A DNA stretch of 64,000 nt from Paradesertivirga sp966210515 (GTDB taxonomy: Bacteria; Bacteroidota; Bacteroidia; Sphingobacteriales; Sphingobacteriaceae): positions 1 through 64,000 of the forward strand of contig CBIHLM010000011.1 in assembly GCA_966210515.1 (NCBI GenBank), written 5' to 3'. A program made the position numbers and the translations under genes. Below are positions 53,355-61,747 of this stretch, piece after piece. The notes beneath the pieces are model-generated. The model saw nothing but the letters and a program-made list of their open reading frames with translations, was not told the origin of the DNA and made no database searches. Position 1 is the first letter of the stretch, and the number at the start of each line of letters is the position of its first letter.

Positions 53355-53996
53355 ATGATTTCGATTTATTCTCTTTCTGCACTTGTTGCAGCTTATTTGT
53401 TTGGATCAATACCGACAGCAGTGTGGATAGGGCAGGCCTTCTATGGTATTGACGTACGTGAATATGGAAGTGGTAATGCGGGAGCTACTAATACATTTCG
53501 GGTGCTCGGAAAAAAGGCCGGAATCGCAGTTATGATTTTGGACATCCTTAAAGGATGGACAGCAACGAACCTCGCGTATTTGATAGGAATTTCTGTCACT
53601 GGTCCTCAGCATTCCGTACAATTTGTCAACTATCAACTGGCTTTAGGCATCATCGCTGTAATGGGACACTTATTTCCTGTTTTTGCAGGGTTTAGAGGTG
53701 GAAAAGGAATTGCGACCTTATTTGGAATGATACTGGCCGTTCATACTATGGCCGCCCTGGTGTGCGTAGGCGTCTTTATTGCGGTATTACTGATTTCCAA
53801 ATATGTATCCTTAAGCTCTATTTCCGCAGGGTTTTCATTCCCTTTAAGCGTGATTTTCTTGTTCCATTCACCGTTACGATCTATAGTTGTTTACGGAATG
53901 TGTATTTGTATTCTGATCCTGGTAACTCATCAAAAAAACATTGAACGCCTGTTAAAAGGTAAAGAATCCAAGGTGAATTTTTTCAAAAAGAAATAG
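53355..53996 (+). CDS. plsY: Acyl-phosphate:glycerol-3-phosphate acyltransferase
   Basis: This 213-residue multi-pass inner-membrane protein makes lysophosphatidic acid from acyl-phosphate, the first acylation of phospholipid synthesis. The three PlsY motifs are present: AYLFGSIPTAVWIG, YGSGNAGATNTFRVLGKKAG and GHLFPVFAGFRGGKGIATLFG. About five to seven hydrophobic helices are visible. A near-consensus TAATATTG lies 8 bases before the start, so it may have its own promoter besides read-through from nadC. Confidence 0.95.
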   Translation: MISIYSLSALVAAYLFGSIPTAVWIGQAFYGIDVREYGSGNAGATNTFRVLGKKAGIAVMILDILKGWTATNLAYLIGISVTGPQHSVQFVNYQLALGIIAVMGHLFPVFAGFRGGKGIATLFGMILAVHTMAALVCVGVFIAVLLISKYVSLSSISAGFSFPLSVIFLFHSPLRSIVVYGMCICILILVTHQKNIERLLKGKESKVNFFKKK

Positions 53997-54041
53997 CTGG
54001 AATAATATTTGCGTTATGTGTTAAACACATATTATAATATT

Positions 54042-54830
54042 ATGAAAAGTTTAAAAATAATTGGCAGCATTGTTTTAATATCACTAATTGCTGCTTGCTC
54101 AACAGTTCCTTTAACCGGCCGACGACAACTTAGTCTGGCTAATTCAGAAGCCATCCAACAGGAGGCAGCTCAGGCTTACCGACAATTCTTAAGTGATCCT
54201 AAAGTTACAGTAGTCCGGAGTGGTTCAGAATTGACACGTGTCAGAACCGTCGGAAACAGAATCGCCCGTGCTGTAGAAACTTACCTCAATCAAAATGGTT
54301 ATGCGGGCAAATATAATTTACAATGGGAGTTTAACCTTATCCAAAGTAAGGATATCAATGCCTGGGCTATGCCTGGAGGTAAAGTTGCTGTTTATACCGG
54401 ATTAATACCTGTTGCACAAACAGATGCCGGTTTAGCAACCGTAATGGGACATGAGATTGCTCATGCAATCGCCAGACATGCCGAAGAACGTTACTCGCAA
54501 ATGATGGGGGCTCAGGCACTCGGTGGTGTGGTTGGTGCGGCAACGGGAGGTTCTCAGGCTATCGGTCAATTGTATGGTATCGGTGGTCAGTTAGCTTTAC
54601 TTAAATATGGCCGTTCTCAGGAAACCGAAGCGGACAGACTTGGCTTAGTTTTCATGGCTATGGCAGGATACAGTCCGGATAATGCCCTTTCATTTTGGAG
54701 AAGAATGGCTTCAGCGAAAGAAGGTAATGGTACCCCGCCTGAATTCTTAAGTACACACCCCAGCGATGAAACCCGTATTGCACAAATACAGAAACATTTG
54801 CCTGAGGCGAGGAAATATTACCGAAAATAA
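54042..54830 (+). CDS. M48-family metalloprotease lipoprotein (LoiP/BepA-like)
   Basis: From ATG 54042 the 262-residue protein has a lipoprotein signal (LISLIAAC), then STVPLTGRRQLSL, a conserved start in this family. The zinc motif is GHEIAHAIARH (HExxH), with the downstream third-ligand glutamate in SQETEADRLGLVFMA. PGGKVAVYTGLI precedes it. Relatives degrade or help fold outer-membrane proteins in the periplasm. There is no TPR extension as in BepA, so it is closer to LoiP. It converges on pabB. Confidence 0.9.
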   Translation: MKSLKIIGSIVLISLIAACSTVPLTGRRQLSLANSEAIQQEAAQAYRQFLSDPKVTVVRSGSELTRVRTVGNRIARAVETYLNQNGYAGKYNLQWEFNLIQSKDINAWAMPGGKVAVYTGLIPVAQTDAGLATVMGHEIAHAIARHAEERYSQMMGAQALGGVVGAATGGSQAIGQLYGIGGQLALLKYGRSQETEADRLGLVFMAMAGYSPDNALSFWRRMASAKEGNGTPPEFLSTHPSDETRIAQIQKHLPEARKYYRK

Positions 54831-54913
54831 AATTTAGGGCACAAACATGATATGCCTGGAGGGTCAGATTTTCTGTTCTTTTCAGGTATATTTTTTACAG
54901 TCGTTACAGTCGT

Positions 54914-56182
54914 TTAGTTATTTGAGAGGACTCGTCTAATGGCTTCGGCTTTAACAAGACATTCTTCGTACTCTTTATCAGGAGCGGAAGCAAAAGTGAT
55001 TGCGCTACCCACCTGGAATGACAGATACTTTTCCGCTGAATTGTATAAAAGAGTTCTGATAACCACATTGAAGTCAAAGTCGCCATCGGGAGCAAAATAG
55101 CCTATTGCCCCAGAAAATACCCCTCGCTTCGTTCGTTCGTATTTTTCGATCAGATCCATTGCTGAAATTTTAGGAGCACCGGTCATTGAACCCATAGGAA
55201 AAACAGATTTTATAATTTCAGAATTATTCATCTCAGGATCAACGCTGCAGATCACGGTTGAAATCATTTGATGTACCTGTTCAAACGAATAGATACCAAA
55301 GAGTTCTTCAACTTCTACCGTTCCGGGTACTGCACATTTTGTCAGGTCATTTCGAACAAGATCTACGATCATCACATTTTCTGATTGTTCTTTGATATTG
55401 TTTTTTAATGATTGTTTTAATTGCTCATCTTCGACAGAGTTAAGGCCCCTTTTTATTGTTCCTTTTATTGGCTGGGATATCAGCTTGTTTTTCCGTTTGC
55501 TTAGAAAGCGTTCGGGCGTAGCACTTATAATATACTTGTCCTGATGCTTGAAGAATGACGCAAAAGGAGTGGGTGAGATCCGATTAAGAGTTTCGAAGGC
55601 ACTTAAGGGATTGATGTTGCAGTTTTCAGAATAGAATTCCTGACAAAAATTTATTTCATAAATATTTCCTCGACGGATATGCTCTTGCAGTTCTGAGACC
55701 GTCTTTTTGTACTCATCAGAGGAGAACCGGCTTTGTATACGTCCCTGAAATGTAAACTTCAATTCATCGGGTTGAGTCTTCTCTATTTCTTTATAGATTC
55801 TTTCTTGGTCAGAAGAATAGATATTTACTTTCCCTTGTTTGATAAGAATCAAATGCAAAGGCTTGAAAAAAAATAGTTCCGGGAAATTAAGATGATCTGG
55901 ATTAGATGAACTTAATGTTTCCGTTTCATTCTTCAGATCGTAACCGAGAAAGCCGAGAAGCCAGTCTTTATTGTTTTCTAAAACCAGACCAAGTTTTGTA
56001 AATGCTGAGCCAGAATTTTCTTTTAGTTCAAGCGTCGCCCCTGCTGCAATTAATACATCAAAGGCAGAATATGGATCTGTGTATTCGTTAGAGTCAAAAT
56101 AACAGGCTGTCTCAAAAGAGGCAGCCCATTGTAATGCTTTTTGTTTGAAAAGATTTAGATCTTCCGGGATATGCGTTTCCAT
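54914..56182 (-). CDS. pabB: Aminodeoxychorismate synthase component I
   Basis: The 422-residue chorismate-using enzyme makes 4-amino-4-deoxychorismate for folate. It shows IYEINFCQEF, SATPERFLS and SQPIKGTIKRG: the PIKGT lysine is characteristic of PabB, whereas TrpE has PIAGT. Then follow ENVMIVDLVRNDL, FPMGSMTGAPKISAMDLIEKYE and GVFSGAIGYFAPDGDFDFNV. It starts 17 bases after the purA stop and is the last gene of the spoT-fur-purA-pabB run. The glutaminase partner (PabA/TrpG) is not in the window. Confidence 0.92.
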   Translation of the reverse strand: METHIPEDLNLFKQKALQWAASFETACYFDSNEYTDPYSAFDVLIAAGATLELKENSGSAFTKLGLVLENNKDWLLGFLGYDLKNETETLSSSNPDHLNFPELFFFKPLHLILIKQGKVNIYSSDQERIYKEIEKTQPDELKFTFQGRIQSRFSSDEYKKTVSELQEHIRRGNIYEINFCQEFYSENCNINPLSAFETLNRISPTPFASFFKHQDKYIISATPERFLSKRKNKLISQPIKGTIKRGLNSVEDEQLKQSLKNNIKEQSENVMIVDLVRNDLTKCAVPGTVEVEELFGIYSFEQVHQMISTVICSVDPEMNNSEIIKSVFPMGSMTGAPKISAMDLIEKYERTKRGVFSGAIGYFAPDGDFDFNVVIRTLLYNSAEKYLSFQVGSAITFASAPDKEYEECLVKAEAIRRVLSNN

Positions 56183-56199
56183 GCCGGAAAAAATATTTT

Positions 56200-57474
56200 T
56201 TAATACAGAATTAGCGTTTGAACCCGGTCGGGGCCTACAGAAAGATATTTTACGGGTACTCCAACTTCTGATTCCAGATATTTAACGTAAGCCATTAGCC
56301 TTTCAGGGATCTCTGCAATAGTTTTAATACCTGTTAGATCCTCGTTCCAGCCATCGATTTCCTTAAAAACAGGTTTTGGCTCAATTGAACAAATATCATA
56401 GGGCATATAATCTATTGTTTCACCATTATATTCATAATGAGTGCACGCGTAAATCTTATCAAAGCCACTTAATACATCAGCTTTTGTCATAACCAACTCG
56501 GTAACTCCGTTAAGCATGATAGCGTATTTAAGAGCAGGAAGGTCAATCCATCCGCAACGGCGAGGACGACCAGTAGTAGCTCCGAATTCATGGCCGGTTT
56601 TACGAAGTTCTTCGCCGGTTTCATCATGTAGTTCAGTCGGGAAGGGACCGCCGCCAACACGGGTACAATAAGCTTTAAAAATACCTATAACCGAACCGAT
56701 TTTAGCCGGGGCAATACCCAAACCGGTGCAAGCGCCGGCAGCTGTAGTATTAGAAGAGGTAACAAAAGGATACGATCCGAAATCTACATCGAGCATAGCA
56801 CCCTGGGCACCTTCGGCTAATACACTTTTACCCATATTCAGGTATTGATTTACATAGTGCTCGCTATCAACCTGAGGGATATTTTTCAGATACTCTATTG
56901 CTTCAAAAAACGCCGTTTCCTTTTCTGAAAAATCAGGAATTTCGCCGTAGTGTGAAAGAATAGATTTATGCTTATTTACCAGTTTATTATATTTTTCTTT
57001 GAAATCGGGTAACATGGTATCACCAACTCTGACACCGTTACGGCCGGTTTTGTCCATATAGGTCGGTCCGATACCTTTTAAAGTAGAACCGATTTTGCCA
57101 TCGCCCATTTTGCTTTCCGAAGCAGCATCAAGCAATTGGTGTGTAGGAAGAATCAGGTGAGCTTTACGTGCGATAACTAGTTTTTTAGCTGCTACCGGGT
57201 CAAATCCACTTTTCTTAAGATTTTCAAGTTCCCGTTTAAGGATAATTGGATCAATGACTACACCATTACCGATCAGGTTCATGGTTTTTTCATTGAAAAT
57301 TCCCGAAGGAATGGTATTTAGAACATATTTCTGATTATCAAATTCAAGAGTATGGCCAGCGTTCGGGCCTCCTTGAAAGCGTGCAATTAAATCATATTTC
57401 GGACCTAGAACATCAACAATTTTTCCTTTTCCTTCATCGCCCCATTGGAGGCCTAAGAGTACATCAACAGCCAT
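56200..57474 (-). CDS. purA: Adenylosuccinate synthase
   Basis: This 424-residue GTP-dependent enzyme adds aspartate to IMP, the first committed step to AMP. It shows the P-loop-like LLGLQWGDEGKGKIVD, FQGGPNAGHTLEF, STLKGIGPTYMDKTGRNGVR, EGAQGAMLDVDFGSYPFVTSSNT, GVFKAYCTRVG-like FKAYCTRVGGGPFPTE, and TGRPRRCGWIDLPALKYA. It is translated 16 bases after fur. The fur-purA neighbourhood appears tight and operonic. Confidence 0.97.
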   Translation of the reverse strand: MAVDVLLGLQWGDEGKGKIVDVLGPKYDLIARFQGGPNAGHTLEFDNQKYVLNTIPSGIFNEKTMNLIGNGVVIDPIILKRELENLKKSGFDPVAAKKLVIARKAHLILPTHQLLDAASESKMGDGKIGSTLKGIGPTYMDKTGRNGVRVGDTMLPDFKEKYNKLVNKHKSILSHYGEIPDFSEKETAFFEAIEYLKNIPQVDSEHYVNQYLNMGKSVLAEGAQGAMLDVDFGSYPFVTSSNTTAAGACTGLGIAPAKIGSVIGIFKAYCTRVGGGPFPTELHDETGEELRKTGHEFGATTGRPRRCGWIDLPALKYAIMLNGVTELVMTKADVLSGFDKIYACTHYEYNGETIDYMPYDICSIEPKPVFKEIDGWNEDLTGIKTIAEIPERLMAYVKYLESEVGVPVKYLSVGPDRVQTLILY

Positions 57475-57490
57475 TTAAATTATTTTGGAA

Positions 57491-57964
57491 TTAATTTTTT
57501 GAATAAGATTCACAGAAACCTTCTTTTAATTTAGTACAGTTGCCGTAAAGATTTAATGAGTGGTGCTTGATGTCAAATTTAAGCAAATCACCCATCATGG
57601 ATTGGATCTGGCCAATTCGGGGATCGCAAAACTCAACAACTTTACCACAGTCGATGCAAATAATATGGTCATGTTGCTTGTATCCATATGATTTTTCAAA
57701 CTGAGCCATATTCTTACCAAACTGGTGCTTGGTAACTAAATCACAAGAGACCAACAACTCTAATGTGTTGTAAACGGTCGCCCTGCTCACACGATATTTT
57801 TTATTTTTCATGTGAATGTAAAGTGATTCTACATCGAAATGGTCGCTACGAGAATATATTTCTTCCAGTATAGCAAAACGTTCGGGCGTCTTTCTTAAGT
57901 TTTTATTTTCGAGGTACGCCTCAAAAATTTTTTTTACAAGTGCTATAGTTTCTTGTGCAGGCAT
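57491..57964 (-). CDS. Fur-family transcriptional regulator
   Basis: The 157-residue DNA-binding regulator has the winged-helix N-terminus RKTPERFAILEEIYSRSDHFDVESLYIHM and VSRATVYNTLELLVSCDLV, and the metal-binding half KQHDHIICIDCGKVVEFCDPRI, with a CxxC structural-zinc pair and His residues of the regulatory site. Whether it senses iron, zinc or peroxide is unclear: the terminal HxxCxxC-like pattern differs from classical Fur. It is placed in an operon with purA and pabB and has its own promoter element 19 bases upstream. Confidence 0.9.
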   Translation of the reverse strand: MPAQETIALVKKIFEAYLENKNLRKTPERFAILEEIYSRSDHFDVESLYIHMKNKKYRVSRATVYNTLELLVSCDLVTKHQFGKNMAQFEKSYGYKQHDHIICIDCGKVVEFCDPRIGQIQSMMGDLLKFDIKHHSLNLYGNCTKLKEGFCESYSKN

Positions 57965-57983
57965 AGTTTGCTTTAACAGCGCT

Positions 57984-57991
57984 CAAATTTA
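57984..57991 (-). promoter_or_regulatory. Predicted -7 element TAAATTTG for fur-purA-pabB
   Basis: Perfect minus-strand TAnnTTTG, 19 bases before the fur ATG and within the 54-base gap after spoT. It suggests independent expression of fur, purA and pabB. Confidence 0.5.
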
Positions 57992-58018
57992 TCCAAAAAA
58001 ATAAGAATCTTAAAAGTT

Positions 58019-60250
58019 TTATGAAGCCAAGTCAATATTTTGGTGTTCCGAGTCAAATCGGGTCACGGCTGTTACACCTTTTACCTGTCTGAGTTTTTTA
58101 ATCAGATTGTCCAAATGTTGCGTATCGTTTACATAAACCATTATTGAGCCTTCAAAAATCCCTTCATTGCTATCTACAGTAATAGAGCGCATGTTAACTT
58201 TAAAATCGTTAGAAATTACTGTAGTTAGTTTGTTAATCAGTCCCACATCATCAATTCCGGTGATACGTAATCCGGTTAAAAAGGCAAGTTCTTTCTGTGA
58301 TGTCCATTTAGCTTTTACTATTCTGTATCCATAATTCGCCATTAGTTTGGCAGCATTCGGGCAGTTTGTGCGATGGATTTTAATGCCGTCATTTATGGTA
58401 ATAAACCCAAATACATCATCTCCCGGAATTGGGTTACAGCAAGTAGAAAGCTTATAGTCAATTTTTTGTAAGTCTTCGCCGATAAGTAACGTATTGCTAT
58501 CCTTTGATTTAACCTTGTTAATGATTCCCTCAATCTGGTGTGCTTCGATTTTTTCCGGCGAGCGTTGTTCAATCGTTTTTTCGGAAGTTTGAAATTGCTT
58601 CAGATCTTTTAAATCAATTACGCCGGTGGCAACATTAAAAAACAGGTCTAATGGTGAGGGATATTTGAAATAATAAGTGATTTTATTTATGTTATCGGTG
58701 TTGTAAGTTATTTTAAGTGATTTAAGTTTTCGTTCAAGAATCTCTTTGCCTTCGTCTGCAATCCTGCGTTTCTCTTCTTTAAGGCTCGATTTTATTTTTG
58801 ATTTTGCCTTTGCGGTAACTACAAAATTTAACCAGTCTTCTTTAGGAGTTTGCTTGCTGGATGTGATGATCTCAACCTGATCCCCGTTTTGAAGCTTATG
58901 AGAAAGCGGGACAAGTTTATGATTTACTTTTGCCCCTATACATCGGGCTCCAATGTCGGAGTGAATATCGAACGCAAAATCGAGTGCGGTTGCTTCCGCA
59001 GGAAGCTGTTTTAATGCGCCTTTTGGTGTGAAAATAAAAATCTCGTCCGAAAAAAGATTCATTTTAAAGTCGTCGAGAAAGTCGAGCGCATTCGATTCAG
59101 GATTGCTTAAAAGCTCGCGAACTTTTTGGATCCATAAATCCAAACCACTATCAGAAGAGGATTCTTTATATTTCCAGTGAGCTGCAAATCCTTTCTCGGC
59201 AATTTCATTCATTCGGGTTGTTCTGATCTGAACTTCTACCCATTGCCCCTTCGGGCCCATCACTGTAGTGTGCAAGGACTCGTACCCATTGGCTCGGGGG
59301 GAAGAAATCCAGTCGCGCAATCTGTCGGGATTGGGGCGGTATAAGTCAGTTACAATCGAATAGGCTTTCCAGCAATCTGCTTTCTCAGTCTCCGGTTTGC
59401 TGTCTAAAATTATCCTGATGGCAAAGAGGTCGTACACTTCTTCAAACGGAATGCCTTTAGTGCGCATTTTATTCCAAATAGAATGAATGGATTTTGGACG
59501 CCCATACACTTCTGCCGACAATCCCTGTTCCTCGAGAATTTCCTTTATCGGTTCAACGAATGCCTTGACATATTGCTCGCGTTCTGCTTTTTTCTCATTA
59601 AGCTTTTTAGCGATAAATTTATAGGTCTCGGATTCCATGTATTTCATGGAAAGATCTTCTAACTCGGATTTCATCGCATATAAACCAAGGCGATGAGCCA
59701 GAGGAGCATAGAGATAAATGGTCTCGGAGGAGATTTTCATCTGCTTATCCCTAGGCATAAAATCCATCGTCCGCATATTATGCAAACGGTCGGCAAGCTT
59801 AATCAAAATTACCCTGACATCGTCTGCCAGTGTAAGGAGCATTTTTCGGAAGTTTTCTGCCTGTAAGGAGCTGTTTGTGTCAAAAACTCCTGATATTTTC
59901 GTTAGCCCGTCAATTATTTTAGCTACTTTCTTACCAAATTCTCTCTCAATATCTTCCAGGGTAATGGCGGTATCCTCAACAACATCATGCAATAAAGCAC
60001 AAACGATTGAAGTGGTGCCTAAGCCAATTTCTTCCGCTGCAATTTGAGCTACGGCAATCGGATGATAAATATAAGGCTCGCCAGATTTACGGCGCATATC
60101 TTTATGGCTGTCTAAGGCCATATCGAACGCTTGCCTTATTAAGCGCTTGTCACCTCTTTGTAAAGTAGATTTACAAGCCTTAAGCAGGGCGCGGTATCGT
60201 TTAAGTATTTCCGCTTTCTCGGCTTCCAGATCAATTACTAACTCATTCAT
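58019..60250 (-). CDS. spoT: RelA/SpoT bifunctional (p)ppGpp synthetase/hydrolase
   Basis: This protein of about 743 residues (ATG at 60250; an in-frame TTG two codons earlier is possible) controls the stringent response. The HD hydrolase domain has HPIAVAQIAAEE and ALLHDVVEDTAITLEDI with intact HD. The synthetase domain has YDLFAIRIILDS, DWISSPRANGYESLHTTVMGP and EVQIRTTRMNEIAEKGFAAHW. Then come TGS (IFTPKGALKQLPAEATALDFAFDIHSDIG), a zinc-finger-like CCNPIPGDDVFGFITINDGIKIHRTNCPN and a C-terminal ACT domain. Both active sites look complete, as expected for the sole long Rsh of Bacteroidota. Confidence 0.95.
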   Translation of the reverse strand: MNELVIDLEAEKAEILKRYRALLKACKSTLQRGDKRLIRQAFDMALDSHKDMRRKSGEPYIYHPIAVAQIAAEEIGLGTTSIVCALLHDVVEDTAITLEDIEREFGKKVAKIIDGLTKISGVFDTNSSLQAENFRKMLLTLADDVRVILIKLADRLHNMRTMDFMPRDKQMKISSETIYLYAPLAHRLGLYAMKSELEDLSMKYMESETYKFIAKKLNEKKAEREQYVKAFVEPIKEILEEQGLSAEVYGRPKSIHSIWNKMRTKGIPFEEVYDLFAIRIILDSKPETEKADCWKAYSIVTDLYRPNPDRLRDWISSPRANGYESLHTTVMGPKGQWVEVQIRTTRMNEIAEKGFAAHWKYKESSSDSGLDLWIQKVRELLSNPESNALDFLDDFKMNLFSDEIFIFTPKGALKQLPAEATALDFAFDIHSDIGARCIGAKVNHKLVPLSHKLQNGDQVEIITSSKQTPKEDWLNFVVTAKAKSKIKSSLKEEKRRIADEGKEILERKLKSLKITYNTDNINKITYYFKYPSPLDLFFNVATGVIDLKDLKQFQTSEKTIEQRSPEKIEAHQIEGIINKVKSKDSNTLLIGEDLQKIDYKLSTCCNPIPGDDVFGFITINDGIKIHRTNCPNAAKLMANYGYRIVKAKWTSQKELAFLTGLRITGIDDVGLINKLTTVISNDFKVNMRSITVDSNEGIFEGSIMVYVNDTQHLDNLIKKLRQVKGVTAVTRFDSEHQNIDLAS

Positions 60251-60348
60251 ACTCAAATCCGAAACGTTCTGTCAAAATTTTGTCCTCTTTAATACTTATT
60301 GGGTTACTATTTCGTATATTGGATATTAAATATAAACGAAATATGGTG

Positions 60349-60356
60349 TATTTTTG
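60349..60356 (+). promoter_or_regulatory. Predicted -7 element TATTTTTG for the DUF4294 gene
   Basis: Perfect TAnnTTTG, 15 bases before the ATG at 60372. This promoter probably also serves bshB1 downstream. Confidence 0.5.
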
Positions 60357-60371
60357 TGCACTCCCTAAAGT

Positions 60372-60974
60372 ATGAAAATTTTTAGTCTTGCCTTTTTTTT
60401 ATGTGTATTATTCAATTATTCTTATGCACAAGAGAATAATTCAGGAATGGTGCAAGGTAAGAATGATACTATAAAAGTATATGCTACCCGCGATATTGAT
60501 GGAACAATGATCCCTTGGATCCCCCTTGCTGATGTTACGATTAAAACCACCAGAATATTTCGAACTCCGGAGGCAAGATTTCAATACGACCGCTTAAGGT
60601 ATAATGTTCTTAAAGTTTTGCCGTATGCTAAGTTTGCCCGCAATAGATATACCAAACTTAATCAAGATCTGGCAGTAACGACAAATAAGCGTGAACAACG
60701 GTTACTTGTTAAGGCTTGCGACAAAGAAATAAAGGATATGTTCAACCGGGAGGTTAAAAACATGTCAATTTATCAGGGAGAGATACTTATTAAACTGATT
60801 GACCGTGAGACAGGTAAGAGTACTTACGATCTGGTCAGGGAACTTAGAGGCGGCGTTACCGCCTTTCTTTACCAGTCGATCGCCAGGGTGTCTGGTCATA
60901 ATTTAAAGCATCAGTACAATGCTCAGGAAGAGCGTGATATTGAAGCAATAATTCAAACAGCAGGTTATAATTAA
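60372..60974 (+). CDS. DUF4294-domain secreted protein
   Basis: The 200-residue protein has a signal peptide (IFSLAFFLCVLFNYSYAQ) and the DUF4294 core with IPWIPLADVTIKTTRIFRTPEARFQYDRLRYNVLKVLPYAKFARNRY and a later ILIKLIDRETGKSTYDLVRELRGG. The family is nearly confined to Bacteroidota and is frequently next to bshB1-like or cell-envelope genes; function is unknown. The highly basic/aromatic helix region is strikingly conserved in the family. It is upstream of bshB1 by 53 bases on the same strand. Confidence 0.88.
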   Translation: MKIFSLAFFLCVLFNYSYAQENNSGMVQGKNDTIKVYATRDIDGTMIPWIPLADVTIKTTRIFRTPEARFQYDRLRYNVLKVLPYAKFARNRYTKLNQDLAVTTNKREQRLLVKACDKEIKDMFNREVKNMSIYQGEILIKLIDRETGKSTYDLVRELRGGVTAFLYQSIARVSGHNLKHQYNAQEERDIEAIIQTAGYN

Positions 60975-61027
60975 TTTGTTGCCTGTTTCTTCCGATGAAT
61001 CAACTATCCCCTTATTAAATTTATTGA

Positions 61028-61747
61028 ATGAAGATAGATATTTTAGCTTTCGCAGCGCATCCTGATGACGCAGAATTAAGTTGTTCTGGCACATTGTTAA
61101 AACACAAGTCACAAGGCAAAAGAGTTGGTATTATCGATCTAACCAGGGGTGAATTGGGGTCGAGGGGCACGGCAGAGACCAGAGACCTGGAGGCAAAAGA
61201 TGCAGCGACGATTTTAAAATTAGATGTTCGCGAAAATTTAAAAATGCGTGATGGATTCTTCCTGAATGATGAAGATCATCGCTTGCAGATCATTAAAAAG
61301 ATAAGACAATATCAGCCAGAAATAATTCTTATAAATGCGGTCCATGATCGCCATCCGGATCATGGGAAGGGAGGTCTTTTATTAAATGACGCTGCTTTTC
61401 TGTCGGGTTTACCTAAAATTATAACCGAATTAGATGGACAGCAACAAGTGGCCTGGAGACCTAAGCTTGTTTTGCAATATATTCAGGATGCATACATTAA
61501 GCCAGATATCTTGATTGATATATCGGACTTCTGGGAATTAAAAATGGCATCTATAAAAGCTTTTAAAACTCAGTTTTATAATCCTGAAGCTGATGAAGAA
61601 CACGAGACTTACATTTCCAATCCGAACTTTGTTAAAGTAATTGAAGCCCGGGCCAGGGAATTTGGCAAGGCAATCGGAGCTACCTTTGCCGAAGGGTTTA
61701 CCTCAACAAAGCTTCTTGGAGTGGACAATCTATTTCAACTTAGATAA
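61028..61747 (+). CDS. bshB1: Bacillithiol biosynthesis deacetylase BshB1
   Basis: The 239-residue zinc deacetylase of the LmbE/PIG-L family removes acetyl from GlcNAc-malate to give the GlcN-malate precursor of bacillithiol. Zinc motif AAHPDDAELSCSGTL is at about residues 9-23, with DLTRGELGSRGTAETRDLEA, VHDRHPDHGKGG (third His) and FVKVIEARAREFGKAIGATFAEGF at the end. This indicates that the organism uses bacillithiol as its low-molecular-weight thiol. BshA and BshC are not in the window. Its TAA abuts the stop of the convergent lysine aminotransferase gene. Confidence 0.95.
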   Translation: MKIDILAFAAHPDDAELSCSGTLLKHKSQGKRVGIIDLTRGELGSRGTAETRDLEAKDAATILKLDVRENLKMRDGFFLNDEDHRLQIIKKIRQYQPEIILINAVHDRHPDHGKGGLLLNDAAFLSGLPKIITELDGQQQVAWRPKLVLQYIQDAYIKPDILIDISDFWELKMASIKAFKTQFYNPEADEEHETYISNPNFVKVIEARAREFGKAIGATFAEGFTSTKLLGVDNLFQLR

